A DNA stretch of 64,000 nt from Marasmius tenuissimus (Eukaryota; Basidiomycota; Agaricomycetes; Agaricales; Marasmiaceae): contig JAQOTA010000050.1 of assembly GCA_029532415.1 (NCBI GenBank), positions 2,170,001 through 2,234,000 of the forward strand. The letters are read 5' to 3'. A model generated the notes under the pieces. That model ran no database searches. It was not told the origin of the DNA and saw only the letters and a program-made list of their open reading frames with translations. A program made the position numbers and the translations under genes. Each line of letters starts with the position of its first letter. Position 1 is the first letter of the stretch. This document shows, one piece after another, positions 1-11,789 of the stretch.

Positions 1-798
1 GGTCTCTGATGCCTGATGTGGGCGCCTTCAACCGTTTTCTGAGATGAGACAGCCATATACATAGTCTCCACGAGATTACTTACATCCTTCTTAGCCTGGG
101 CGCGTCGGGGACACGTTCCAAGTGTCTGCCCAGGACCCCCTTACAGTTCCTTCCTCGCCAGTACCATGCGAACATTTACAAAAACATCAACACTCTTACA
201 CGGACCTCATACTCGAATCTGATTCTGGTTGCCCTTTGCCGTGCAATGCGCAATGAGACGTCCCAAAACACTCAGCGATTTTTGGTGTTTCCCAGCAATG
301 TAAGCCTTAACTCCCGGCATTTGCTTAGTACCGATTCGCGTCAGCCGGCATCCAGATCATGAGCTTGTTGAAGACATTTTCATGCTCACTGTTGTAAATG
401 AAGCTTTGCCAGAAACACACTTGGCGACACCGCTGCCACCCATTCTGTTTGTTATTGCTAGTACCGACAGTGTAGTGCCAGTTCCAAATGGGACTACGTC
501 TGGCAGTCAGAGGCGAGCTATGGTGGCTTGACACATGGGGGCAGTTCGCCAGTGCACCAACACCCGAAATATAGCCATACCACTTCGTATTGAACGTCTG
601 GTCGCCGACGGAAGCGAGCTAATATAATTTCGATTCGATCCCAGGGGTATGCTGCAGGATGTCCCTGCGATCCCGTTCGAACATCTAATCAATATAGTGA
701 CAGGAATCACAGGAGGGCGCGAAAGGAAACGTTTAAAAGCCGGCAACTACCAGCACCATATGTCAGCTGCTTTTGTTCCTCATCAAAAGTGTGGACCC
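1..798. other. No supported gene (left edge)
   Basis: Only short open stretches on both strands, none with a recognisable domain or consistent splice signals. The right end is presumably the promoter and 5' UTR of the hydrolase that starts at 799. An in-frame ATG at 649 exists, but it would put about 50 unrelated residues in front of a clean signal peptide, so I did not use it. Confidence 0.5.
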
Positions 799-2103
799 AT
801 GCTCGTCCTTCATAGGCTTGTGAACTTCCTCTCGCTCCTTTCTCTTGCCACCGTCGTTCTAGGGCAAGGCGGACGGGTGACGTCTGGCAAGCTGGTTGTC
901 GATGACAAGACGAAGGTCGAACTCGCCTACCTCGACAGTGGTGTTCCCCCAGGCGCCAAAACCTATACCACGATCTTCGCAATTCATGGCATGATCTTCA
1001 CCAATCGTGAGACCTGTATTGAACTGCCATCATCATTATCGCTTAATGTCGCAATCAGTTATATTCGAGAAGATGCTCTCGATTGCACCTTCGAAAGGGG
1101 TCCGTCTGGTGGCCGTCCAGCGTCGCCCATTCCCCGGCTCCACTCCTTTCACGCCTCAAGAACTCAACGTGACACTCACCGGTGGAAGTAGTGACCAAGA
1201 ACGGGCAGCATATGCCGAGGCACGAGGACACGAATTGGCCAACTTCATCGACCGTTTCATCCAGAAGTTCAAGCTACCAGCCATCGGGGCAAACGGGCAA
1301 GGCGGATCAGTTATATGGGGCTGGTCTGTCGGAGCTCTACTCCCCGTTTGGACGATTGGTAACGCCAAGACCCTTCCCGCTGATGTCAAAACCCGTTTGG
1401 GAGCCAACGTTCGGTCATTAATCATCTACGGTATATCCCCCATTTTCTCTGTTTATGAAGCCCGGTAACTCATAGAAGCGTGGCAGAGGCGGCACCACTT
1501 GTTCTGGGTCTTCCTATGCCACCTCAAAACTGGAGTCCTCTTGTTGACGAGTCGGTGGTCGAGAACAGGCGCCTCCCGTTGTTCGCGCAATGGTCCACCG
1601 GGTACTTCACTCACAACGGTGTACCGTTCTCGCTCAAGACCCCTCATAATCCCGACCTATTGGAATGGGTCCTGCACACACCGACAGTCGTTCCGACGGT
1701 ATACAACATTCCGCTTGACAAGTTCAACAAGATCGCCACCTTCGGTGCTGATGCACAGACCGATCTTCCCATCCTATTCTTTTTCGCGAAGGACCTCAAG
1801 AATGGATATGACAACACGTTCAAAGACGCGGAGACTGCAAAGATTTTCCCAAGGATGAAGAGGGGTGTTATGCAGGGTACCTTGGGCCCAGCCTTCGGAG
1901 CTGCTGGTCTATGGGCGATTCAGGACGACCTCGCTGCCAGCGGGAGCTCGGTCCGGGTCGATTATAAGTTGGTTGACGGCGGGAATCATTTCGTGAGTCC
2001 TTATGGTTAGCGTTCAGCTTAGTGCCTGACTGATGACCGCCCTATACAGTACATCTGGGACAATCCCGACAAAACTCTGGCGACAGTAATTAGTCTTGCT
2101 TAG
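799..2103 (+). CDS. Secreted alpha/beta hydrolase-fold protein
   Basis: Four exons: 799-1006, 1059-1430, 1487-1992, 2050-2103; 379 residues with an exact frame. The start at 799 gives a hydrophobic signal peptide (about residues 1-22, ending near Leu-Gly-Gln), so the product probably enters the secretory pathway. After a short beta-strand-rich part comes an 'IHGM' strand-turn typical of the oxyanion region of alpha/beta hydrolases. A GWSVG pentapeptide (GxSxG, nucleophile Ser) lies in exon 2. A 'DGGNHF' segment supplies the likely catalytic His at the end of exon 3. The acid residue cannot be assigned by eye. Many Agaricomycete paralogues of this type exist without a known substrate. An esterase- or lipase-like activity is an inference from the fold and triad only. 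Confidence 0.75.
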
Positions 2104-2417
2104 GACTGAAGTGTCCATGGTTCTGTCTATCTCTAACTTATGTTCTATGTAATGGTTAACGGCTTACGATCCTTTGGTTCATAACATTTCCATGCGCGGG
2201 TTTGCGTGCTCTAGAAAGACTCGGGTCCCAGAAATATTGCTATGTTGGCTTTACAGATGAGTATGTGTCCTGCCAGTTCAGGGAGACGGTCGAACTGGCA
2301 AGGTCCTCGCTATCAGCAAATTGCTTTGGAAGTTGGCTATTTCGAGAGCCGATATTGACCAGCGAGGTCTCCTACGTACTTCTCGGTGCGTACGACACCT
2401 GAATATTGCCCCTCGCA
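2104..2417. other. Intergenic, convergent 3' ends
   Basis: About 310 bases between the convergent ends of the hydrolase (+) and the P450 (-). No coding signal was recognised; presumably 3' UTRs and terminators of both genes. Confidence 0.5.
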
Positions 2418-4618
2418 TCACAACTCTTGTATCAGTTTCTCGGCCGACGGCGACCTGGGTTCTATGACACAGTCGAATGGCTTCGGATAACTAGATCGTT
2501 CTATCGATAACGTATCTCGGAGGGAACTTCAAGACATCACGTACTTTAGGAGTCCATGTCTGAGCTCAATGGGTGGTATTATTTCTGAGCCGTCTGCGGC
2601 GATAGCAGTCTTGAATCTGAATATTGAAGTGATTGAGGCGATGACTATCCAGCTAAAGTCCAGAGCGAAGTATCGACCCTAACCACCGGTGTCAGTAGAA
2701 AGATCGACAAGGATGCACCAAACACGAACGGGACAGATTCTACGGCCGTATCCAAACCCACGCATTACATCAGGTGCATCTGGATTCAGGGTCCCGTCAT
2801 CCTTAAGGAAACGTTCTGGTACAAAATTCTCGGGTTCTGGGAATGTCTCGGGATCGTGCAGGATAGCCCTACGCGCTACATCACGGCGGGGTAATCACGA
2901 TAAGTCTCTAGATAGGCGTACCAGTTATTTGCTAGGACAATCGAGCCTTTGGGAATGAAATATCCATCGTATACATCGTCGACGTCGTTCGTGTGGGGTG
3001 GGACTGGCCTCAAAATCAACGGTACGCTTTGTTTGGCATAGACTTGACACTCACTCAAGGGTGCCGTCCATCTAATGAGCTCCTTCACCATCGCAGTTAT
3101 GTAGGGTAGCTTCGGCTCATCCTCGAACGTTGGCAAACGGTCGGACCCGATCACTCGGTCTAATTCCTCGTGCGCTCTCTTCTGGGCTTGTGGGAACCTT
3201 ACCATCGCCAACACAAAGAAACGGTTGAGGTTCGCAGACTAAAGACAAGTGTGAATTGAGAGAGAAAGAAGTTTTTGTTCACGTAAAGAGCACTGACCGT
3301 GTCGGAGCCACCTACCATGGCGATCGATCATACGTTACAGTGACACAAGAACACAATTGCTCACCAATGTTTATTGCACCAGCCATTCCACGGACAAAGG
3401 CTTCCCGAGCACGAGGATCGCTCCATCTCGCGTTCTTCTTCAGTCTTTCTGCGTCCAACATTCTGGCGGCGATAGAGGGAGGTGCAGTACCACTTTGCTG
3501 CCCATCAATTAGTCTTCTCAGACATTATGTTATACGCAGTGTACGTACCAATGAAGGCCGAATTTCGTCAAAAGGCTTGTCCCTAAGATCAAATCCCCAC
3601 TGTTTGAATTTCTCTGCATCTGCTCTCCACTGCATTCCAGGCAACGATAGTGCGAATTTCAGCGGAATATGTCGCACTAGAATACCTCATCATCAAATGA
3701 AGAAGCTCGAGGAGGAATGACCAGCGACGCACGCCACGGGAAAATACCAACGATGTTCTTGTCCCCCGACTTCTCTAACCCCCAAGACCCAATCTCACTG
3801 ACATCTACTCTCGGATCGTCGTCCTGCTCTACCTCAATCCCATACGCGATATGGAGCGCTGCTGCGTTGGCAATGCTATTCAAATGACGGCTTAATAAAA
3901 CAACCAACAAGCCGTTCAGGACATGGACACCCACTATCGAATGTGTGTCATGAAGTCTTCAGGTTTTGCGTATAGCTTGCGAACGAGCATATGTGCAACC
4001 TTGATACTTGGAACGCGATACTGTGGGACAACACTCCGTCGATAGTGTACGTCGAGCTCGGGGCGGGAGTACTTCCAGCGCTCGTAATCGTCAGTAAAGC
4101 CGAAGTTCCAATTGAATCCGGACCTCGAAGGTTTTCAGGGATATGATCGAGTAGTGTTAGTGGAAGGGCACTCACACTTCGTTGAGCATCACTAAACGAG
4201 GTCTGAAGGAAAGTATCGTGAGAAAGGGAATTCCGAGTTGGAGAGGAAGAAGTCGCTTTCCTGCCGGCGTATATAGCACCCTTCTCCCCAAATACTTCGT
4301 CAGCTGTTTTTGCATCGTTCAGGACCACGAAGCGTTGCCCCAACATATTGAGGCTGATAATTTCCGAGCCTAAACGGAACATCCTCGAAATTGTTGATTC
4401 GATGCGGGTTCAAGGGACTTACCCAGCTCCTTCGCCCATTGCTTATACGTTTGCCAATGCCCCTTGTCCGGAAGATCGAAAACGTTGCCCAGAACTGGCA
4501 CGCCTTTGGGGCCAGGAGGGTGAGGCAGTAAAGAACGTTTCTTACGCGCCATATACGCGAACCATCCTATGATGATAGCGGAAATAACAGCGATCTCGCG
4601 ATCGGTGAGACGAAACAT
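2418..4618 (-). CDS. Cytochrome P450 monooxygenase
   Basis: Thirteen exons (plus coordinates): 4618-4423, 4369-4261, 4202-4176, 4123-3935, 3875-3748, 3676-3549, 3497-3365, 3311-3298, 3238-3051, 3008-2922, 2868-2730, 2678-2545, 2490-2418. They sum to 1,545 nt, 514 residues, normal for a microsomal P450. Visible in order: an N-terminal membrane anchor (about residues 9-25), the Pro-rich hinge 'PHPPGPKGVP', the helix-C 'ERWKYSR', the I-helix 'GGSDT' on a 14-nt exon, the K-helix ExxR ('ELIR'), the 'PERF' motif and the haem loop FGYGRRICPG with the Cys thiolate. Arrangement and length resemble the large Agaricomycete families near O-methylsterigmatocystin oxidoreductase; the substrate cannot be told. 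Oddity: the intron 4260-4203 begins GA instead of GT, although reading frame and homology demand its removal. No redox partner or cluster genes adjoin it. Confidence 0.85.
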
Positions 4619-5834
4619 GGGTTGAACTCGATACTAGAGATGGGCGGGGGTGGTGAAGACTCGACTTAATCCACTGACGGGGGCATTACATGGGGTTTAT
4701 GATCATAGGATTCCCTTCGCGTGAGATGGTTCTGATAATATTTTCCTGGAAACTTTCCTTTTCAGAGGTGTCAGGTGGCATAAGTAATTGTCATCACTTG
4801 AAGGCATCAGAAAGGACGGTAAAGATTCCATAGTGACCAACACACACCCGTACGTGTTGAACCAGCCTCGAGCCCTTAAGTCCTTACATGCTACCACACA
4901 CGAAGAACACGTCCAAGAATGATAAAGCCCGGGGCTCCGCTAAACGGATCATTTTACATTCAACTATTTCCCGATGAGTGACTCTATGTGGTTGTCGCAA
5001 ATGAGCGTAGATCTTCCCCATGAGTGCTTGAGCGCTCGAGCAGTGCGTTATTCTCATTGTTCTTGGAGTCGATTTGGATATGTAAGTTAATGAAGCGCAC
5101 TTTATGACTCAAAAAAAAAAACCTCAGCGTTCCTGAAGCTTGTCGAAAATCCTCCAACTCACCAGTTCAGGGATGCTACGTTCCGCTGTAGCCGAGCTCG
5201 ACGGCTTATTCAAGTATGATCCTTTTGAATCGATTGGAGTCCAGGTCCGATGTACGCCTTATCGAACGTTAGAGAGAGGAATAGATTGCATTTCGTCCGA
5301 ATCGACAGATTGACAATGATTCCTCCACAAGGATGGCATTGATCATTGGTGATGACAGTGAGGAAAGAAAGGGCGACGCCATGCTAAAGCCGGAGTTTCT
5401 GATTGACAACGGCCCTGCCACGTTCCTGGGCTGCCACTGCGCCACCATCAGCAAGAGTGTACTTAACCCCGGCGTACTGCCGCACCGACCAAGCACCGAC
5501 TGTCATACTCAAGAATCGATTAGTATACGCCAGTCTCGTGAGAACCGGGAAAACCATTGCCACATATGTAGTAGATACTTATTGAATATTGAAGTACGCC
5601 TCTCCCCTGAGTGGCGAAGGAATTATATTACGATCTACCTACATAAGTTAAAGTACAAACACACATAGCCTCTGTTAAGTGTCCCTATTGTATCCAAACC
5701 TCAGCTGAGCAACGGGAACAGGCCCAGGAAGCCTATGGTACCACAAAACTCGTACATGGATGACACAATCGCAGGCCCGAGTAGACCTAACCGCAAGGGC
5801 TTCGATAAGAACCAGTGCAAGGGATTCGATAGAT
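4619..5834. other. Gene-poor spacer with coding-like scraps
   Basis: Between the P450 start and the DUF6534 gene end. It contains an A-run at 5109-5119. A few stretches look protein-like on the plus strand (5173-5233 and about 5333-5560), but no splice arrangement joins them into one open frame and I recognise no family. They may be relics of a decayed gene. The part next to 4618 should hold the P450 promoter. Confidence 0.4.
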
Positions 5835-7706
5835 TCAAACCACTTTAACTCGGACGAACGCATCATCTCCGTAAGTTGCACTGTCCTGTTGGACCTGAAA
5901 ATTTCACAAAGTGTCAGGGATCTTTGGGGCTTTATCTGAGCGAAACGATTCACCTGAATTCCGGTGAGAGTGTGATCAGAGTAAGTAGACGAGTCCTTTG
6001 GGTGCTGGTGGTTGTAGCGGGAACTATTGAGGGTTTTGAGTGCGGTAGAGTTGCTATTATTATGTCCCGGGGCACTGAAACTGGACATAGTAGTGGGCCC
6101 GGATTCCTTTCCGTGAGCGTAATCTCGAGTGTTCAGGTTGGCCATCAAGGTGCTCAGGTAGAGCGAGCAGACGACGAATTCCAATATGCAGAAATAGAGA
6201 TAAGCCGGGTAGACTTTGAGCTAGACGGGATCTCAGAAGGCTTTATGGAATAGTCAACCCTGTGTCGACTTACAAGAATCAACACAAACGTAACCACGAT
6301 CGCAGTCAACGTTCCGCTAGTTATGACGATCAGGATCAATCGATGCACCATGCGCTTCGTCCTAGAATATTGGGGAGGTTCAATGCCTGGAACCGAGGAG
6401 CGGATACATTACACGAACCTTGACAGTCCGTTATTCCCTTCGCGAGTCAGCAAGTAAACCATACATATGGCGATCACGACATCAACGCCCACGGCGGCAC
6501 CACGCATGGATATGTTCATATTCTAGATCGAGCATCGAGTTAACTCCTCCGAGGGCATCACGAGGGAAGACGAGCGACGCACAATAAAGAACGGTTCGGT
6601 CTGCGCGGCTAATGGCTGGTTGAACCTGTTCAATCATGAGAAATCGTAACGAATTAGCGGTCGCCAAGATACTTACGCTTTGGCAAGGTAGACTGGGGAG
6701 GGCAGGAGCTCAGCATAGAGGCTACAACAGAACGAAAAAAGTTGCGACTCACTGATGATTCCCACTGGAGTCAAAAGATAGAAGATTTGAGCCTCCTGTT
6801 CTGCAAAATAGTAGAGAACATACCAATTTGCCATAGGATTGCAAGGAACTAGGAAAGAAATAAGATGTTAAAAGCCGATATGCGACCCGAGAAGGCACAG
6901 ACTCACCAAAGTACCGCACAAGGCGAATAGACCGACCTTATGCGAAGGTGCTCTGAGAGTCTTGGATCCGACTGTTTTCCCACCAAGATCAACTCGAACC
7001 CCCGATATGAGAGGAAGCTCGGACGTACACTTGAAGATGCGATGCAAAAAATACATTTGAACCGCGAAAATGACAATTGCTTCTAGCCATGTGTGATGCT
7101 GCCGCGAACCGGTCAAGAACTTCGACTGGACGCGTAGTCATTCTACTTACCAGCAATTCACTGAATAAATAAGCTTTCATGTCAGTCGGTGCTCCATGGT
7201 GAACAGCTGAGGCAAACTTACACCGCGTTTTCAGACAACCCAGCAATTCGGCCGTATTCTTTAATCAAGACCTTCCAGCCTATCAGATGACTTAATAAGT
7301 ACTAGCTTGAAGAGACAACTCGGGTCACTTACCACCCTTGAGCACGAGAATCTGGTTGACAGTGTCAACGCACCACAGAAAGCCCACCAATGCCTTCAAC
7401 AACCCGGAATCCCTATCGGATGCGCTGAGGACAGTCGTTGAGGTCTCATATTGGATGATCACATCGAAAGGTAATTACTGCATGAAATAAATGAACCTGA
7501 GGGAAGAGTCTGTCGTAAATCCACTGACCCAAATTGGGAATAAAGACTACTAGTTGGACGAGAACTTACACTTGCAGGGACGAGACACCCCAGACAGCGG
7601 CTGACAGAAACGACCCAACTTGTATCGCGCCATAGAAGGGGGTGATGTCCAGTATGATAGGGTTCTCTGTGGGTATAGGGCAGCTGACAGTAGAATTTCC
7701 GGACAT
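5835..7706 (-). CDS. DUF6534 integral membrane protein
   Basis: About ten short exons. The start at 7706 gives the family's typical opening (MSGNSTVSC..., then 'YGAIQVGSFLSAAVWGV'). Further recognisable pieces: 'WIYDRLFPQ' on a 27-nt exon (7523-7497), 'LVGFLWCVDTVNQILVLKG', 'LEAIVIFAVQMYFLHRIFK', 'DVVIAICMVYLL', 'RMVHRLILIVITSGTLTAI' and 'YLSTLMANLNTRDY'. This order is the hallmark of the Agaricomycete DUF6534 family: about seven hydrophobic helices, a conserved Arg-rich turn before a TSG helix, the LN(T/A)R motif, then a Ser-rich cytoplasmic tail. The tail is closed by an exon just before 5835. The model needs a 10-nt micro-exon (7160-7151). The family is greatly expanded in mushrooms; its function is unknown, and a receptor-like role is only a suggestion from topology. 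Confidence 0.8.
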
Positions 7707-8852
7707 GACGAGGGAATTGGGGACTGCGGGAGGTTAAGGGCAACACGAGCAGTCGAGACCGACTCTTGATATACATGAGCCCAGTCCGGTGATGGGAAAC
7801 TTGCACGTATATTGGTCCCGAAAGGGCAACTAATCTCATGAGATCTTGTGTGCGGAATGGCCCTTAGACTTGTCGGAGATAATAATATGCCAACATGCAC
7901 AGAAGTTGCAATTGAGAAAAGAGCGGGTAGGTTGGACTGGCCGAGGGCGCAAATTGGGCGCGTCACTGAAAGAAAAGGTAGATCAAAGATTAGAGCTGTC
8001 CGTCAGACTCAGTTTGACTTACTACGACAGGATCATCAGTTTTGATCAGAGCCTCGATACAACTACTGTTGCAAAACGGTTGTGCATATCTGATGTGGCG
8101 TTACGGGATCAAAAAGAGACTGACAAAGCTATCCTGTTTCGTATGGATTCCGAGTCCCATTCCCCGTGGTTCTCTTCGGATAATCAGTGTAGCTCTTCAA
8201 CAGCGCCTCCAAAGAGACTCGGCTATCACGAGGAGTCCTCCGTGATCGCCGAAATGGTTGAGACGGTCTTGGAAGTTGGGAATCGCGGGGTCGAGGACTA
8301 CCTATACGTCACGGTTTGTTCTTCTCGAACTAATAACCGATTCGGAACTCGAACGGGACGAGTTGAGGCGCTGAGAGAAGGAGGTTCAATTGTGCATTCT
8401 CATCAATTTATTGACTTTGTCCTACCCTTCAACGGCGCTAGTGTTGTCTCCACTTTCGCTGAATAGGTTGAAACACTGATCCCCGTCCACGAGCGTTTCT
8501 CGATTTCACTGCCGTGCAACGGTGACGAAACGCCTGCCGTGCAGTACTTAGTCTATCCCGCCGTTTCCACTTGCGTTGGCGGGCTGCACTGTTGCGCATA
8601 CTTGCCATCGAATACGAGGGTTTGTTCGCCAATACCCAGTTCTAGAACCGCTCGTTCCATACATATTGCCTCGTCGATTCTGCTTATCCCCGCCTTAAAC
8701 GTCACGGAACAACGTCCCTCAGTCGCCGTTAACCTTTAATCGTCAGCGTTGTGTACGGCTCACAATACGAGCACGGGCTTCGACGGGTCTTGTTGAGTTC
8801 TCCGAAGTGGGTTCCATAGGTCTATAATTTACGGCGATATGCCTACAGCATA
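7707..8852. other. Intergenic; one unexplained plus-strand open frame
   Basis: Contains the DUF6534 promoter at its left and the GH47 3' end at its right. A continuous plus-strand reading frame of about 207 codons spans 7846-8466 without introns. It resembles no family I know, lacks a convincing start context and has no repeated or hydrophobic feature. I do not call it a gene, but it is long for chance. Confidence 0.4.
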
Positions 8853-11622
8853 TTATGAAAACGCAGTCCGAGTAGTCGGGGTGAATATAGGAAGGGGATG
8901 AGCCTATAACAGCCACTTCAGTCTTGACATTCAATGATGTTATGAACAACAACAGCATACCTCAGTGTTCAGTACATATTCTGCGGAGCGAGAAGAAATG
9001 TCATTGTCAGCGACACAGGCATGACGAAAACCAACACGTACTATCCAGGGGCAACACCTCTTTATCTGAGAACAGCAGATACAGATACTTCAGAGTCTCG
9101 CTCTGCATTCAATCGGAGTCAGAAACGCCGTTTGGTACATCATAGAGAAAAGGGGGCACATACCATCAAAAACGTCTCCATTTTATCTTCTTGCCTTGCA
9201 GGCGACTCGTCCACGTTGATGATGCTGGCGTACCCACCTGTCGGAACGCGACAATGCTTTTCGATAGACTGGAAGATATCCCATCCCCACTTGCGGTAAC
9301 GTTGGTCTCCCGTCACACGGAAGGCAATAAACAGGGATTCTACAGTTTCCGGCCTGATATTGTATGTTGAGTTACTGGATAGAAAGCTTCGCAAATGACG
9401 ATGGTACTCACCGAAGAATGTATCTCGCGTCGTACGGAGGGAATTCTCCCTTTCTGTGAACCAAAGTGCTTCTATGAAGTAAGACGTGAAGAAGAAGCGC
9501 GAGGACATACCGTGCACCCTTGATATACCAATCGGAGGGAGTCAGGCCCTGACCAATTTCGTCCATGTTATCGTTGGGAACCCTGAAGTACACTATCTCT
9601 GGGGACAGGCCACTGGGGGTAGAGATTCAAACCCAGATCGACGGAAAAGAGAAGTCGGAACTCACGTAGCGGTATCATGCGTTGCCATGCAGGTCTTAAC
9701 CAATTCCACACCGTCGTCCCAATCCCGCTTCCCATTTGGCGTCAAATCACCAGGAGCGGGAGGCACAGTCACTGGCGACAAAGACGCTCCAGTCACTGTA
9801 GCTCCCAGCATCAAAGATCCCCCAAGGAAGCACACTAGGTGATCTTGCTTTGGAGTCAACCTCCACTGTCTATATAGCTGATGAGCACAAACTCGCGTCG
9901 AGCACGAGAAAGGACACTCACAATTCGCCACTTGGAGTTTGTTCTGGTATTAGTTCGGCCGTGTAAGTTAGTCGAGCGTACGGGCTCTTTTGGATAAGAT
10001 GTTGATGCACGGCGGAAATTGCGTCGTCGTACATCTGTTTAAATCATAAGCTCTCTCCAATGGGGATAACGAGAGGGAGACAATACACACGTCCCGGTAG
10101 CCTTGCTCTGTTTGGTTCTGTGCATAAGTGAAATGGGGTGAGTACCCGAGAGATAGAACTTGTCGAAAGTCTCGCACCGTTTGCAGATATTGTTTCCTGG
10201 AGGGGTTTCAATAAATAGCGCAAGAATATCGTACAAGTCGGGACTCACAGTAGATATTCATAATACGAATCTCCTCTTGAGCCCAAGCGGATAGCAGACG
10301 GGACAAACTTTCCACTATGAGCACTGCGAATGCAGGTGAGTCCTTCCTGCTGTCTTTGTGGAGTCGAACAAAGCGCACTGCATGTAGATGGATGCCAGCC
10401 CATGAGGCATTCTAGCTGCTTTGATTACGCGCATAACCTGTAGCGGTTAAATCAACCAGACATTCATAGGGAACAGGTGTTGGTACCTACATTCTCGGCC
10501 TTGTCCCAATACTCCTCGTTTTCAGTCAATTCGCTGAGATATCGGAACTCGAGTTGTAGGGTCGAAATTTCGGCAGTGCTGACAAGGTCAGGCAAATCTC
10601 TATCAGGAACACCCTTACGTTTTGCTAGGTTCACGCTGGGAAGAGGTAAGCCGCTTCGAGTATCGAAAGCTGGCAGGATGCGATCTGCTAGGTCCACAGC
10701 TTTGTCCAGGAAGAGTCTGTCTTCTCCGGAGAGATGATAGGCTGAAAGTAGACCACCAAGTACTCGAATCGTTGTCTTTATAAAGATTATCGTTATGGTC
10801 TTGAAAGCTCTGACATGAACGAACAATAGACAAACCTCGAATGTACTGAAATCCGCATCCTGTTCGAACGAAAGCTTGTTTTCCACCCAATCTCTCGCTC
10901 GCTTGTAGTCGTCCTCCAAGCCCATGAGAAGCATGGTGTCAATAGAATCGATCACAGTGTATCCAATCCCTCCGGCCTTGGTTAAGTTTGTCCCTTTCCG
11001 ACTCATAGGATGGTATTCGTCGTCTCCCATGGCATCCCGTTCTGCGAAACCTTTAGGGTTCAATCGTCGGAGTAGCAGCTAAACAAATACCATATGCCCT
11101 CCATGCGTGCTTCGAAGAATGTCAGACGCGTATGCGAATATCATGCCAGTGACGTTGCGTACCTTGAAAGCTGCCACGACTGCATCTTGTTTCTCCACGT
11201 CGGCAGCAAACCCAAAGTCCTGAAACCCAGCAGGTACAGAAGGAGTTGACCCCAAATCCTCTGATTCAATCCACATTCCAACTAGGTCTTCCACAACGGA
11301 TGGATTCTGGAGACAAAGCCTCAGCTCCAGTCAGTCCATCTTCCAAGTTCATATTACCCACATACCAGGTATACGAATATGCCGAAAGCAAGCAAGAGGG
11401 GAATCCATATAATCTTCACGTATTTCGAGATGGTAGTGCTATCCAGAAAGTCGAAATCATTTTCCTGGTAATATTTATTGAGCCTGACGTGAACAGTGTA
11501 TCAAACGGATACCAGAATACCGCTTGGTCTGATTGCTTTGGTTGGCCTGGGGTATCCGTGGCTTTCGCCGTGTGCGCCTGCTGCAAGCCAGCCTTCCGTT
11601 TCCTTAATTTACCCTCCGACAT
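8853..11622 (-). CDS. MNS1: ER class I alpha-1,2-mannosidase (GH47)
   Basis: Glycoside hydrolase family 47. These enzymes trim alpha-1,2-mannose from Man9GlcNAc2 on nascent glycoproteins in the ER (MNS1-type). The model begins at 11622 with a short basic cytoplasmic tail. A type II membrane anchor follows (around 'IIWIPLLLAFGIFVYL'), then the lumenal catalytic domain. Visible family motifs in order: 'AFKHAWRAYERDA', 'DEYHPMSRKG', 'TVIDSIDTMLLMGL', the acidic 'STAEISTLQLEF', 'IRLGSRGDSYYEYLLKQY', 'DHLVCFLGG', 'RPETVESLF', 'SETLKYLYLLFSD' and the closing 'NTEAHPLP' that precedes the stop. The Ca-binding Thr and catalytic acids of the (alpha/alpha)7 barrel lie in these blocks. About a dozen introns of 45-190 nt. 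Divergent from TTI2 with 167 bp between start codons. Confidence 0.9.
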
Positions 11623-11789
11623 CGAGTCGAGAGTGAGAGGGCCAAAGCACGGTTGGAGTTCACTTGGAAGTTAGAATTGAAACGTGGGCAGCAACGCAGC
11701 GTCAGAGGGTGGGAATTTAGCTCACCTGGACCACGAGCTCGGAGCAATTCTGAGCAATTACTGGGTCACCTCGCTTGGACTCGAACTTC

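Noticed and set aside
799..7706. Secondary-metabolite cluster around the hyd­rolase, P450 and DUF6534 genes
   Set aside because: No terpene synthase, polyketide synthase, NRPS, prenyltransferase, transporter or pathway regulator is present; the neighbours beyond are housekeeping genes.
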